A DNA stretch of 8,014 bases from an uncultured Clostridia bacterium. GTDB taxonomy: Bacteria > Bacillota > Clostridia > TANB77 > CAG-508. The notes below the pieces were generated by a model, which made no database searches, was not told the origin of the DNA, and saw nothing but the letters and a program-made list of their open reading frames with translations. Below, piece after piece: positions 1-6,378 of the stretch. The position numbers and the translations under genes are program-made. Where the stretch lies: assembly GCA_947628885.1 (NCBI GenBank), contig CANRBO010000055.1:1-8014 (forward strand), read 5' to 3'. The stretch's first letter is position 1. Every line of letters starts with the position of its first letter.

Positions 1-555
1 TTTTGTTGTTTGTTCGTCAATATTTAAAATTAATTTAGTAGGTGAGTTGGGATCTATTAAACTTTCCTTTATAAGACCTTTAAAAGTTGATTTAACAAGT
101 AATTTTAAAGCATAGTCTAAAAATCTACCCCTAGATGCTGTATTTTCTTTTATGTTCGAATATACTTTATCGTTATTAATAATACAACATAGAATAGAAT
201 ATTTTTTAATATAATTCATTAGTTGTCTTATATGCTTTGGCTTTAACATATTATGCTTTAATTCAGGACAAGATTTATTATCATTGCATTGTGTAATTTC
301 ACGTTTGCAATATTTACATTTTATATTTTGAACAATGCTACGATATTGAGTAATAAATTTATCCTTTTCCTTTTTAGAAGTGAATACTAAGCCGGCATAT
401 ACTGCAACTTTTTCATTACTAACTAACTTACCGGAATCGTCAATATTTATATAAACTGTTTGCTCATTATTTTTGTTTTTTTCTTCTAACATTTTATTAT
501 TTGTTTCATTTATTACATTATTATTGTTGATCCATTTATTCTCTTTATCTTTCAA
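1..555 (-). CDS. DUF3800-type protein, 3' end outside the window
   Basis: The minus-strand frame is open for 185 codons from TTG at 555 to base 1. A motif INIDDSG (residues about 36-42) near the N-terminus, followed by a hydrophobic AVYAGLVF strand, an ELK at 98-100 and a later LILNIDE (residues 175-181), fits the DUF3800 family: an acidic D-[DE]-S-G start and further conserved acidic positions. The family's biochemical role is not settled; it is often seen in phage and accessory regions. A cysteine cluster (C80, C83, C90, C96; CxxC-x6-C-x5-C) looks like a small metal knuckle just before ELK. The first 34 residues are Asn/Lys/Glu-rich and probably disordered. I chose TTG because AAGGAGGA lies upstream (CCTCC on plus at 569-573), but the 13-nt spacing is long. 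ATG at 492 has no ribosome site; GTG at 597 is upstream of the ribosome site. Family assignment is from motif memory, not a search. Confidence 0.75.
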   Translation of the reverse strand, partial: MKDKENKWINNNNVINETNNKMLEEKNKNNEQTVYINIDDSGKLVSNEKVAVYAGLVFTSKKEKDKFITQYRSIVQNIKCKYCKREITQCNDNKSCPELKHNMLKPKHIRQLMNYIKKYSILCCIINNDKVYSNIKENTASRGRFLDYALKLLVKSTFKGLIKESLIDPNSPTKLILNIDEQTTK

Positions 556-609
556 AATTATTTCAAATCCTCCTTGTATCTTTCTATGTAATATCACTAC
601 TAGTTTCTA

Positions 610-730
610 CGAAAATTCGCAAAGGTTGATAATAAAATCACATCTGTCTATGATCATTTTATATGTTAGATAGTATAACACATATTTTACCATAAGGCAA
701 TAGAAATAGACATTTTTCGCGAAAATTTGC
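610..730. repeat. CGAAAATTYGC pair and TTTTCGCGAAAA palindrome flanking the DUF3800 promoter
   Basis: CGAAAATTCGC at 610-620 and CGAAAATTTGC at 720-730 are direct repeats matching at 10 of 11 bases, 110 bp apart, one in the presumed leader and one upstream of the -35 box. The upstream copy overlaps a perfect 12-bp palindrome TTTTCGCGAAAA at 714-725. The arrangement could be a two-site operator, but chance in AT-rich DNA is possible. The rest of 731-818 shows no gene and no convincing terminator for ylbJ. Confidence 0.35.
672..700 (-). promoter_or_regulatory. sigma-A-like promoter of the DUF3800 gene
   Basis: On the minus strand TTGCCT (plus 695-700) is followed after exactly 17 nt by TATACT (plus 672-677). 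Transcription would start near 665, leaving a leader of about 110 nt before the TTG start at 555. The hexamers and spacing are read directly; activity is inferred. Confidence 0.6.
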
Positions 731-818
731 TGTACATGAATCGCTTTTTCTACAAGTGAAATTTACTTTACAAAATTAATTATTCAGAAAAAGAAATAGC
801 GTCATTTAAAGAAAACAT

Positions 819-2045
819 TTACAAATTAAAACTAAACATTGGCAGTAGCAAAACCAAAAATGTATAACAAGCAGCAATAATGCCATGAAGAAGTTTACCC
901 CAAACGTATTTTTTTATTGAAAGTTTTGATTTAGATATTATACTTAAAACTTGAAGTATAATTGATATTCCACCGAAACCAAGTATAAAGCTTGAAAGTA
1001 TGATGTTTATTGAAATATTTTTGATATGAATACTTGAAATTATGCTTAAGCCATTTGTAAATTCAATTAATCCAGTAAGTAATCCTAAAATTAAATCTTG
1101 ATTAAATCCTAGAATTTTGGAAATCATTGATGAAAATAGGATTAATATTTTTGTCTTTTGCAAGATTGATATTATTACAGAAAAAATTGTTACAAATCCT
1201 CCAATAAGTAGAATTGTTTTTATGCTATTGATTATGCTATTTCCAAGAACTTCGCCTAGCTCAGAAAATCTGAGATCCTTTTTTAAATTTGAGTTTGCAC
1301 TTTTATTATTTATATTAGAAAAATGAGTTGTTTGTGACGTCCTTGAATAGTTTATCAATTCTTTTTTACCTGAAAGGTTGATTAAATTTTTTAAACTCGA
1401 AAAAACCAGTAATTCTTTTCTTTTTGAATTTTTTTGGTCTGAAAAAGCTTTCGAAAAACCTAATAATACTTTTCTTTTTGAATTTTTTTGACTTGAAAAG
1501 GCTCTTGAAAAATTTATCAATTCTTTTCTTCTTGAAACAGCACCTAAAATTATTCCAACTGTAATAGATGCAGAAATGTGTGTTAACAATAAAACGAGCC
1601 CTATTGTGGAGTTAGCATAAAAGCTTATACCAACAGTTCCCATAATAAAAAGTGGTCCGGAATTGTTAGTAAAGCAAAGCAATCTTTCGGCTTCATCTTT
1701 TGTGATAGAGCTATTTGAATATAAATTTGATACAATTTTTGCTCCAACAGGGTAACCGCTGATTAATCCCATTATAAATGGAAATGCACCGACTCCGGGA
1801 ACATTGAATATTGGCCTCATAAATCTATCTAAAAATTTACTTAAATAATATACAACATTTGTATTGCTAAGTAGTTCGACTGCTACAAAAAATGGAAACA
1901 AAGAAGGCACAACATTATTAGCCCATAGTTTCAAGCCATTTGCAGTTGCTGAAAGATTTGAATTTGAGAATAATACTAAGCAAATTACAAATACTACAAA
2001 TAAAATAGATATTAAATTTCTTTTTAATAACACGAAAAGTTTCAT
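819..2045 (-). CDS. ylbJ: sporulation integral membrane protein YlbJ (SpoVV), probable dipicolinate transporter
   Basis: A 408-residue polytopic membrane protein. Conserved YlbJ blocks are present in order: WANNVVPSLFPFFV (about 41-54), FIMGLISGYPVGAKI (90-104), EAERLLCFTNNSGPLFIMGTVG (118-139), then LGEVLGNSI with a hydrophobic run (about 263-296). About eight membrane segments are visible. The family carries a Gate/nucleoside-recognition fold. In Bacillus subtilis YlbJ (SpoVV) is made in the mother cell under sigma-E and is implicated in moving dipicolinic acid across the outer forespore membrane. Residues about 172-262 form a long, basic, Ser/Asn/Lys-rich loop between membrane halves that contains a tandem repeat; this is the variable part. 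ATG at 2045 is the first start after an in-frame stop; no clear ribosome site precedes it. It is transcribed towards the DUF3800 gene and divergently from the TSCPD gene. Confidence 0.9.
   Translation of the reverse strand: MKLFVLLKRNLISILFVVFVICLVLFSNSNLSATANGLKLWANNVVPSLFPFFVAVELLSNTNVVYYLSKFLDRFMRPIFNVPGVGAFPFIMGLISGYPVGAKIVSNLYSNSSITKDEAERLLCFTNNSGPLFIMGTVGISFYANSTIGLVLLLTHISASITVGIILGAVSRRKELINFSRAFSSQKNSKRKVLLGFSKAFSDQKNSKRKELLVFSSLKNLINLSGKKELINYSRTSQTTHFSNINNKSANSNLKKDLRFSELGEVLGNSIINSIKTILLIGGFVTIFSVIISILQKTKILILFSSMISKILGFNQDLILGLLTGLIEFTNGLSIISSIHIKNISINIILSSFILGFGGISIILQVLSIISKSKLSIKKYVWGKLLHGIIAACYTFLVLLLPMFSFNL
1422..1529 (-). repeat. two tandem 54-bp repeats inside ylbJ
   Basis: Bases 1476-1529 and 1422-1475 are adjacent in-frame 54-bp copies, identical at about 43 of 54 positions. 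They encode 18-residue units of the form RKxLxxFSxAFSxQKNSK (residues 173-190 and 191-208). Two shorter, weaker copies seem to follow (RKELLVFS at 209-216, KELINYSR at 228-235). The units sit in the polar loop between membrane segments, so expansion by duplication could be tolerated. Confidence 0.8.
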
Positions 2046-2070
2046 AATCTATAATTATGCATGTACTACT

Positions 2071-2098
2071 TTTTTATGCATAGAACAATTTATAATAT
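2071..2098 (-). promoter_or_regulatory. possible sigma-E-like promoter of ylbJ
   Basis: Reading towards ylbJ, ATATT (plus 2094-2098) is followed after 15 nt by CATAAAAA (plus 2071-2078), which matches the sigma-E -10 consensus CATACAAT at six of eight positions. Transcription would start near 2064, about 18 nt before the ATG. This agrees with known sigma-E control of ylbJ in Bacillus, but the match is imperfect and the region is AT-rich. A sigma-A-type alternative (TTGATT at 2117-2122, TATTAT at 2092-2097, 19-nt spacer) is also visible. Confidence 0.35.
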
Positions 2099-2209
2099 CT
2101 TTACAGGCAATAATTGAATCAAGTGAAAAATTAAAGGCATTTTCTCAAGTGATTTATTAAGAAATTAACATAAATGAATTAAAATTAAGAAAAGGGAAAA
2201 TTTTTATGA

Positions 2210-2238
2210 TTGATTTTTTTTACAAATTATAGTATAAT
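2210..2238 (+). promoter_or_regulatory. sigma-A-like promoter of the TSCPD gene (possibly also mfd)
   Basis: TTGATT at 2210-2215 and a perfect TATAAT at 2233-2238 are separated by 17 nt, with A/T-rich DNA upstream. Transcription is expected near 2245, giving a leader of about 124 nt before the ATG at 2369. I see no clear terminator after the TSCPD gene, so transcripts may continue into mfd. Confidence 0.7.
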
Positions 2239-2313
2239 TATAAATGTATGAATAAATCGTTAAATACTTAAGTTATAAAATGAATTCTTATAATATGCGA
2301 AATCTAAGAGAAG

Positions 2314-2368
2314 AAAGGAGAATATGATTTTATAAATCTAAATTTTTAGATGAATCATATAAAAAGTT
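2314..2368 (+). promoter_or_regulatory. split ribosome binding site with an intervening hairpin
   Basis: AAAGGAG at 2314-2320 is the only good Shine-Dalgarno before the ATG at 2369, yet lies 48 nt from it. Between them, ATATGATT (2322-2329) pairs perfectly with AATCATAT (2353-2360), and inside that ATCTAA (2336-2341) pairs with TTAGAT (2346-2351). If folded, the site and AUG are separated by only 9 unpaired nt (one before, eight after the hairpin). An ATG at 2324, 3 nt after the GGAG, would give only a tripeptide (MIL) and lies in the 5' arm. The pairing is seen; the function is inferred. The stems are AU-rich, so stability is moderate at best. Confidence 0.5.
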
Positions 2369-2623
2369 ATGGAATATAGATATATACCACAAGGTGTTTG
2401 TTCTCAAGAATTAATTTTCAATATTGAGAACGGAATAGTTACCGATTTAAAAGTAGTTGGAGGCTGTTCAGGTAATCTTCAAGGAATTGCTAAGTTAGTT
2501 AAAGGACTTCCAATTGATGAAGTAATTGAAAGATTAAAGGGGATAAAATGTGGTTTTAAACCAACATCTTGCCCGGATCAAATTGCAAAAGCTTTAGAAG
2601 AGTACAAAAAACAAGCTGTGTAA
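2369..2623 (+). CDS. small TSCPD-domain protein (TIGR03905-like)
   Basis: An 84-residue protein that is almost entirely one domain. The N-terminus MEYRYIPQGVCSQELIF matches the way this small clostridial family starts, followed by VGGCSGNLQGI (30-40), a helix GLPIDEVIERLKGI (46-59) and the signature CGFKPTSCPDQIAKAL (61-76). Four cysteines (11, 33, 61, 68) are at positions characteristic of the family and could bind a metal, though this is inferred. The TSCPD domain is also found at the C-terminus of B12-dependent ribonucleotide reductases; the role of the free-standing form is unknown to me. An in-frame stop at 2360-2362 and the family-typical N-terminus fix the ATG, which lacks a nearby ribosome site (see the hairpin upstream). 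The gene is complete and lies 212 bp before mfd. Confidence 0.88.
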   Translation: MEYRYIPQGVCSQELIFNIENGIVTDLKVVGGCSGNLQGIAKLVKGLPIDEVIERLKGIKCGFKPTSCPDQIAKALEEYKKQAV

Positions 2624-2701
2624 AATTTAATTATTATAAAACTGTTTAATGATTATATAAAAATAATTGATAATGATTAATAAACATACAAAAGTAATTA
2701 G

Positions 2702-2804
2702 AAAATGATTATTAGAATTATAAAAATAATCAGCCCAAAATGGTTATTAGCATTATAAAATAATCAGCAAAAATAAGTTATTAGAATTATAAAAATAATC
2801 AGCC
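2702..2804 (+). repeat. three tandem AT-rich hairpin repeats upstream of mfd
   Basis: Three head-to-tail units lie at 2702-2736 (35 nt), 2737-2768 (32 nt) and 2769-2804 (36 nt). The shared core is TTATTAGMATTATAAAA followed by TAATCAGC. Each unit contains an internal dyad: in the first, TGATTATT (2706-2713) pairs with AATAATCA (2725-2732); the second keeps it with one G-U pair and the third more weakly. A degenerate relative may lie at 2648-2672 (AATGATTAT then ATAAAAATAATTGATA). The array ends about 30 nt before the mfd start. It has no T-run typical of a terminator. Confidence 0.8.
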
Positions 2805-2835
2805 AAAAAAGATTTTAAGATGAAAAGAGAATAAT

Positions 2836-5800
2836 ATGAATTACATATTAAGAGATTTATCACAGACAAAAACGTATCAAGATTTTTTAAAAAATAACAA
2901 CTACCCGATAACATTATCGGGTTTAGTTTGCGTTTCCAAAAGTGCGTTAATTTCGGCTATTCAAAAGGAAAACAGACAGAATATTTTACTTATAACTTAC
3001 AATGAACTTCAAGCACAAAAGTTAATCAAGGATTTGAGTTATTTTTCAGATAATGCAGTATATTTCCCTAAAAAGGAGATTTCAGTTTATGACTTTGATG
3101 TTGAGAGTAGTGATATAGCCTATAAAAGAATTGATGTACTAAATAAAATGAATACTGAAAAATCATTAGTAGTTGTTACAACTATTGAAGCGGTTATGCA
3201 ATCAATGATTAGCAAAAAGAGTTTATTTGAAAATGTAATTAAAATTAATGATAAAAGTACAATATCGCTTGATAATATGAAGGAAAAGCTTATAAAGTTA
3301 GGGTATGAGAGAGTTCCTTTAGTTGAGAGCAGGGGGCAATTCAGCATTAGAGGAGACATCATAGATATTGCAACAGATAATGACGAAGGAATAAGAATTG
3401 AGCTTTGGGGAGATGACATAGATTCTATTAGGAAGTTTAAGATTTCGTCTCAACGTTCCACAGAAACTGTAAAAAATGTGAAAATCTTTCCAGCAAAAGA
3501 GAACATTTTAGATAATAACATAGATACAATCTGCAAAAGAATAGAACAATTAGATGAATATTCGGCTAAGGATGTTGAAGAGATTAGAGAGGGAAATTTT
3601 GAAAGCAAAGTAGAAAAATATTTTAATGAGTTTTATGAAAATAGTCAAAGTATCATAGATTATGCAGAAAATTTTAAAATATTTATTGATGAACCGGATA
3701 AAATAGAGCAAAGAATAAATGGAATTAAAGAAGATAATAAAAATTTAATCAAAGAGCTAAAAGAGCGAGAAAGAGATGTGCCGGAAGCTTTATACAATGT
3801 AATAGATTATGTTTTCAATTGTAAAAATGTGATTAATTTAAAGGAAGCGGATGAGAGAAGAAATCATTTTGATTTTAGAGAAGTAAACCTTTTCAGGGGA
3901 GATACTAAAAATTTTGAAATTGGGATTAGTGAAGCCTTAAGAAATAAGAAAAAGGTTATCATTTTAGCTGGAAGCAAAGAGAATAGAAATAAAATTGCTA
4001 AATGGTTGCAAAAAAATGTTGAAGACAAAACTGTAAAAAGCATTGTACAAGTAGATGATTTAGATAATATTATGCTAAAACCAGGTCAGATTGTTATTTC
4101 TACTGGTGCTCTTTCTAGTGGCTTTGAAAATAGAGAAACAAATCTGCAAGTAATTAGCAGTGATGAATTTTTAAATGTCCAAAAAAGAAAATTAAAAAGG
4201 GCAAATGATACTTTTAAAAGTGGAGAAAAAATTGTTTTTGCAGATTTAAAAGTAGGAGATTTAGTTGTACATATTAATCACGGAATTGCAATTTTTGACG
4301 GAGTTAAAACTATTAGAGCAGACGGAGTTACAAAGGATTATATTATTTTAACATACAAAGACGGAGATACTTTGTATGTGCCTACCGAAAATTTAGATAA
4401 TGTTAGAAAATACATTGGTGCTCAGGACGGAATAAAATTAAATAAACTTGGAAGCAAGGAGTGGCAGGAAACAAAAGCTAAAGTTAAGGGAAATCTAAGA
4501 GCAGTTGCGAAAGATTTAATAGAACTTTATGCAAAAAGAGAGCACTCAAGAGGTTATGCGTTTTCTAAAGATACACCTTGGCAAAGGCAATTTGAAGATA
4601 GTTTCCCATATCAAGAAACTGCTGATCAGTTGAGATGTATTGAAGAAGTTAAAAAAGATATGGAGAGCGAAAGACCAATGGATAGGCTTTTATGCGGAGA
4701 CGTTGGATATGGAAAAACAGAAGTTGCCATAAGAGCCGCATTTAAAGCAATAGTGGACGGAAAACAAGTAGCATATCTTGCTCCAACTACAATATTGGCA
4801 AACCAGCAATATCAAGAATTTAAGAAAAGGATGAAGGAATTTCCAATTACAGTTGAACTTTTAAATAGATTTAGAACAGTAAAACAACAAAGAGAAATTG
4901 TGCAAAATCTTAAAAACGGAAAAGTAGATATAGTAATTGGAACTCATAGGATGCTTAGCAATGATGTAGCTTTTAATGATTTAGGACTTTTAATAATTGA
5001 TGAAGAGCATAGATTTGGAGTAAAAGCAAAAGAAAAAATAAAGAAATATAAAGAGACAATTGATGTATTAACAATGACTGCAACACCAATTCCAAGAACC
5101 TTACAAATGTCCATAATTGGAATAAGAGATATGTCAGTAATTTACGAACCACCACATAATAGAAGACCAATTCAAACTTATGTATTGGAGTATGATACAG
5201 AAGTCATAAGAGAAGCCATAACAAAGGAATTGGAGAGAGACGGGCAAGTATTTTACATACATAACAATGTTTCAGACATTGCCACAAAGGCAATAGAAAT
5301 AGAACAGTTAGTTCCGGAAGCAAAAGTTGGATATGCACACGGAAAAATGTCCGGAAGTGAGATAGAAGAGATAATGCAAGATTTCATTGATAAGAAAATC
5401 AATGTCTTGGTTTGCACAACCATATTAGAATCAGGAATTGATATACCAAATGCAAATACCATAATAGTTGAAAATGCTGATAGATTTGGATTAGCTCAGC
5501 TTTATCAGATAAGGGGAAGAGTTGGTAGAAGCAATAGACAGGCATACAGTTATATAACTTATAGAAAAGATAAAATGATTAATGAAGATGCAAGCCAAAG
5601 ATTAAAAGCAATTAAGGAATTTACAGAGTTTGGATCAGGATTTAAAATAGCAACAAGAGATTTGCAAATAAGGGGAGCAGGAAGCATATTTGGTGAATTC
5701 CAAAGTGGACACATTGAGCAAGTTGGATATGATATGTATTCAAGACTTTTAAATGAAGTTATAAAAGAAGAAAAAGGAGAAAAAATTGAAGAAAACGTTG

Positions 5801-6216
5801 ATATATCAATTGACTTAGGAATTTCTGCATATATTCCGGAAAATTATATCGAAGACAGTAGCCAAAAAATTGAAATATATCAAGACATAGCAAATTGTAA
5901 AACAGAAGCTGATTTACAAAATATTATTGATGAAATTATTGATAGATATGGTGATATGCCGGACGAAGTAAATAATTTAATTGAAGTTGCAAGAGTTAAA
6001 AATTTAGCACGAGAAAAACAGGTTATAAAAATTCAGTTAAGACCAATGGGTATGGTATTTACATTTAGCGATTTCAAAAAAGAAAATGTTGAGATTTTAT
6101 TAGAAAAATATAAAAATAATATTAGATTTTCAGCTACTGGAAAACCATACATTACATTAAGTGTTGAAGATGATGTAATAAACAAAACGAAAGAATTTTT
6201 GAAATCATTGGTGTAA
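2836..6216 (+). CDS. mfd: transcription-repair coupling factor Mfd
   Basis: A 1126-residue ATP-dependent DNA translocase that removes RNA polymerase stalled at lesions and recruits UvrA. Domains in order: a UvrB-like N-terminal module (about 1-345); a small domain (about 350-450); the CarD-like RNA polymerase interaction domain (about 467-530, KVGDLVVHINHGIAIF); helicase lobe 1 with Walker A GDVGYGKT (621-628), DEEH box (722-725) and TATPIPRT (748-755); helicase lobe 2 with TTILESGIDIPNANT (861-875) and QIRGRVGRSNRQ (891-902); the post-helicase RDLQIRGAG segment (941-949); and the C-terminal regulatory domain (about 980-1090). All catalytic motifs are intact. Length is slightly below the usual 1150-1180. 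The ATG follows an in-frame TGA at 2821 and has a modest AAAAGAGA site 5 nt upstream. Only three of roughly sixty arginines use CGN codons. Confidence 0.98.
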   Translation: MNYILRDLSQTKTYQDFLKNNNYPITLSGLVCVSKSALISAIQKENRQNILLITYNELQAQKLIKDLSYFSDNAVYFPKKEISVYDFDVESSDIAYKRIDVLNKMNTEKSLVVVTTIEAVMQSMISKKSLFENVIKINDKSTISLDNMKEKLIKLGYERVPLVESRGQFSIRGDIIDIATDNDEGIRIELWGDDIDSIRKFKISSQRSTETVKNVKIFPAKENILDNNIDTICKRIEQLDEYSAKDVEEIREGNFESKVEKYFNEFYENSQSIIDYAENFKIFIDEPDKIEQRINGIKEDNKNLIKELKERERDVPEALYNVIDYVFNCKNVINLKEADERRNHFDFREVNLFRGDTKNFEIGISEALRNKKKVIILAGSKENRNKIAKWLQKNVEDKTVKSIVQVDDLDNIMLKPGQIVISTGALSSGFENRETNLQVISSDEFLNVQKRKLKRANDTFKSGEKIVFADLKVGDLVVHINHGIAIFDGVKTIRADGVTKDYIILTYKDGDTLYVPTENLDNVRKYIGAQDGIKLNKLGSKEWQETKAKVKGNLRAVAKDLIELYAKREHSRGYAFSKDTPWQRQFEDSFPYQETADQLRCIEEVKKDMESERPMDRLLCGDVGYGKTEVAIRAAFKAIVDGKQVAYLAPTTILANQQYQEFKKRMKEFPITVELLNRFRTVKQQREIVQNLKNGKVDIVIGTHRMLSNDVAFNDLGLLIIDEEHRFGVKAKEKIKKYKETIDVLTMTATPIPRTLQMSIIGIRDMSVIYEPPHNRRPIQTYVLEYDTEVIREAITKELERDGQVFYIHNNVSDIATKAIEIEQLVPEAKVGYAHGKMSGSEIEEIMQDFIDKKINVLVCTTILESGIDIPNANTIIVENADRFGLAQLYQIRGRVGRSNRQAYSYITYRKDKMINEDASQRLKAIKEFTEFGSGFKIATRDLQIRGAGSIFGEFQSGHIEQVGYDMYSRLLNEVIKEEKGEKIEENVDISIDLGISAYIPENYIEDSSQKIEIYQDIANCKTEADLQNIIDEIIDRYGDMPDEVNNLIEVARVKNLAREKQVIKIQLRPMGMVFTFSDFKKENVEILLEKYKNNIRFSATGKPYITLSVEDDVINKTKEFLKSLV
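2903..2922 (+). other. perfect inverted repeat inside the mfd N-terminal coding region
   Basis: ACCCGATAA (2903-2911) and TTATCGGGT (2914-2922) are perfect reverse complements around CA. They cover codons 23-29 of mfd (YPITLSG). With a 4-nt loop the RNA stem has 8 bp including four G-C pairs, which is GC-rich for this gene, and is followed by a moderately U-rich stretch (TTTAGTTTGCGTTTCC). It could be an attenuator, an operator or a chance effect of the coding sequence. Confidence 0.6.
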
Positions 6217-6252
6217 ATTGTAGAGTTAATTGGTAAGAAGATGTTTTGGTAG

Positions 6253-6378
6253 GTTTCAACACTGATTTTAAGTGGTAGCACAAACATCAATGTAGAATTG
6301 GATGCTAATTTTAGTATGGTTGTAACGCAAGCTAGCGATAGAATTGAAAAAATGGTTAGCGTAAGGAGAGTAAATTAA
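6253..6378 (+). other. unrecognised open stretch ending at the trmH start (possible gene remnant or small ORF)
   Basis: In the same frame as mfd, after the mfd stop (6214-6216) and a second stop TAG (6250-6252), 41 codons remain open up to TAA at 6376-6378. The composition is protein-like, with segments such as SGSTNINVELDANF and QASDRIEKMVSVRR, and the stop overlaps the trmH start as TAATG, typical of translationally coupled genes. There is no good start: ATG at 6316 would give 20 residues and lacks a ribosome site. I do not recognise the peptide. It may be the tail of a decayed gene, a short real ORF with an unusual start, or chance. Confidence 0.3.

Larger units (their letters stand above)
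2046..2368. other. divergent control region between ylbJ and the TSCPD gene
   Basis: This 323-bp stretch holds no convincing gene. From left to right it has: a pair of ATGCAT palindromes (2057-2062 and 2076-2081, 19 bp apart) just upstream of ylbJ; the possible ylbJ promoter; a direct pair of TCAAGTGA at 2119-2126 and 2145-2152; an A-rich stretch at about 2160-2205 that could act as an UP element; the rightward promoter at 2210-2238; and the hairpin-bearing ribosome binding region at 2314-2368. Confidence 0.6.

Noticed and set aside
473..673. Plus-strand 66-codon open frame, Phe/Leu/Ser-rich
   Set aside because: It is antisense to the Lys/Asn-rich start of the DUF3800 gene and its promoter, which explains the hydrophobic composition.
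1864..2160. Plus-strand open frame of 98 codons overlapping the ylbJ start
   Set aside because: Most of it is antisense to conserved YlbJ codons, it has no ribosome site, and the peptide looks unlike any protein I recognise.
2702..2804. Repeat units of 32-36 nt resembling a short CRISPR array
   Set aside because: The units are directly adjacent with no unique spacers between them, and no cas gene is in the window.
6268..6282. AAGTGGTAGCAC resembling the T-box antiterminator core upstream of trmH
   Set aside because: No specifier stem, no matching terminator or antiterminator partner downstream and no aminoacyl-tRNA synthetase gene follows; the bases are also explained by an open reading stretch.
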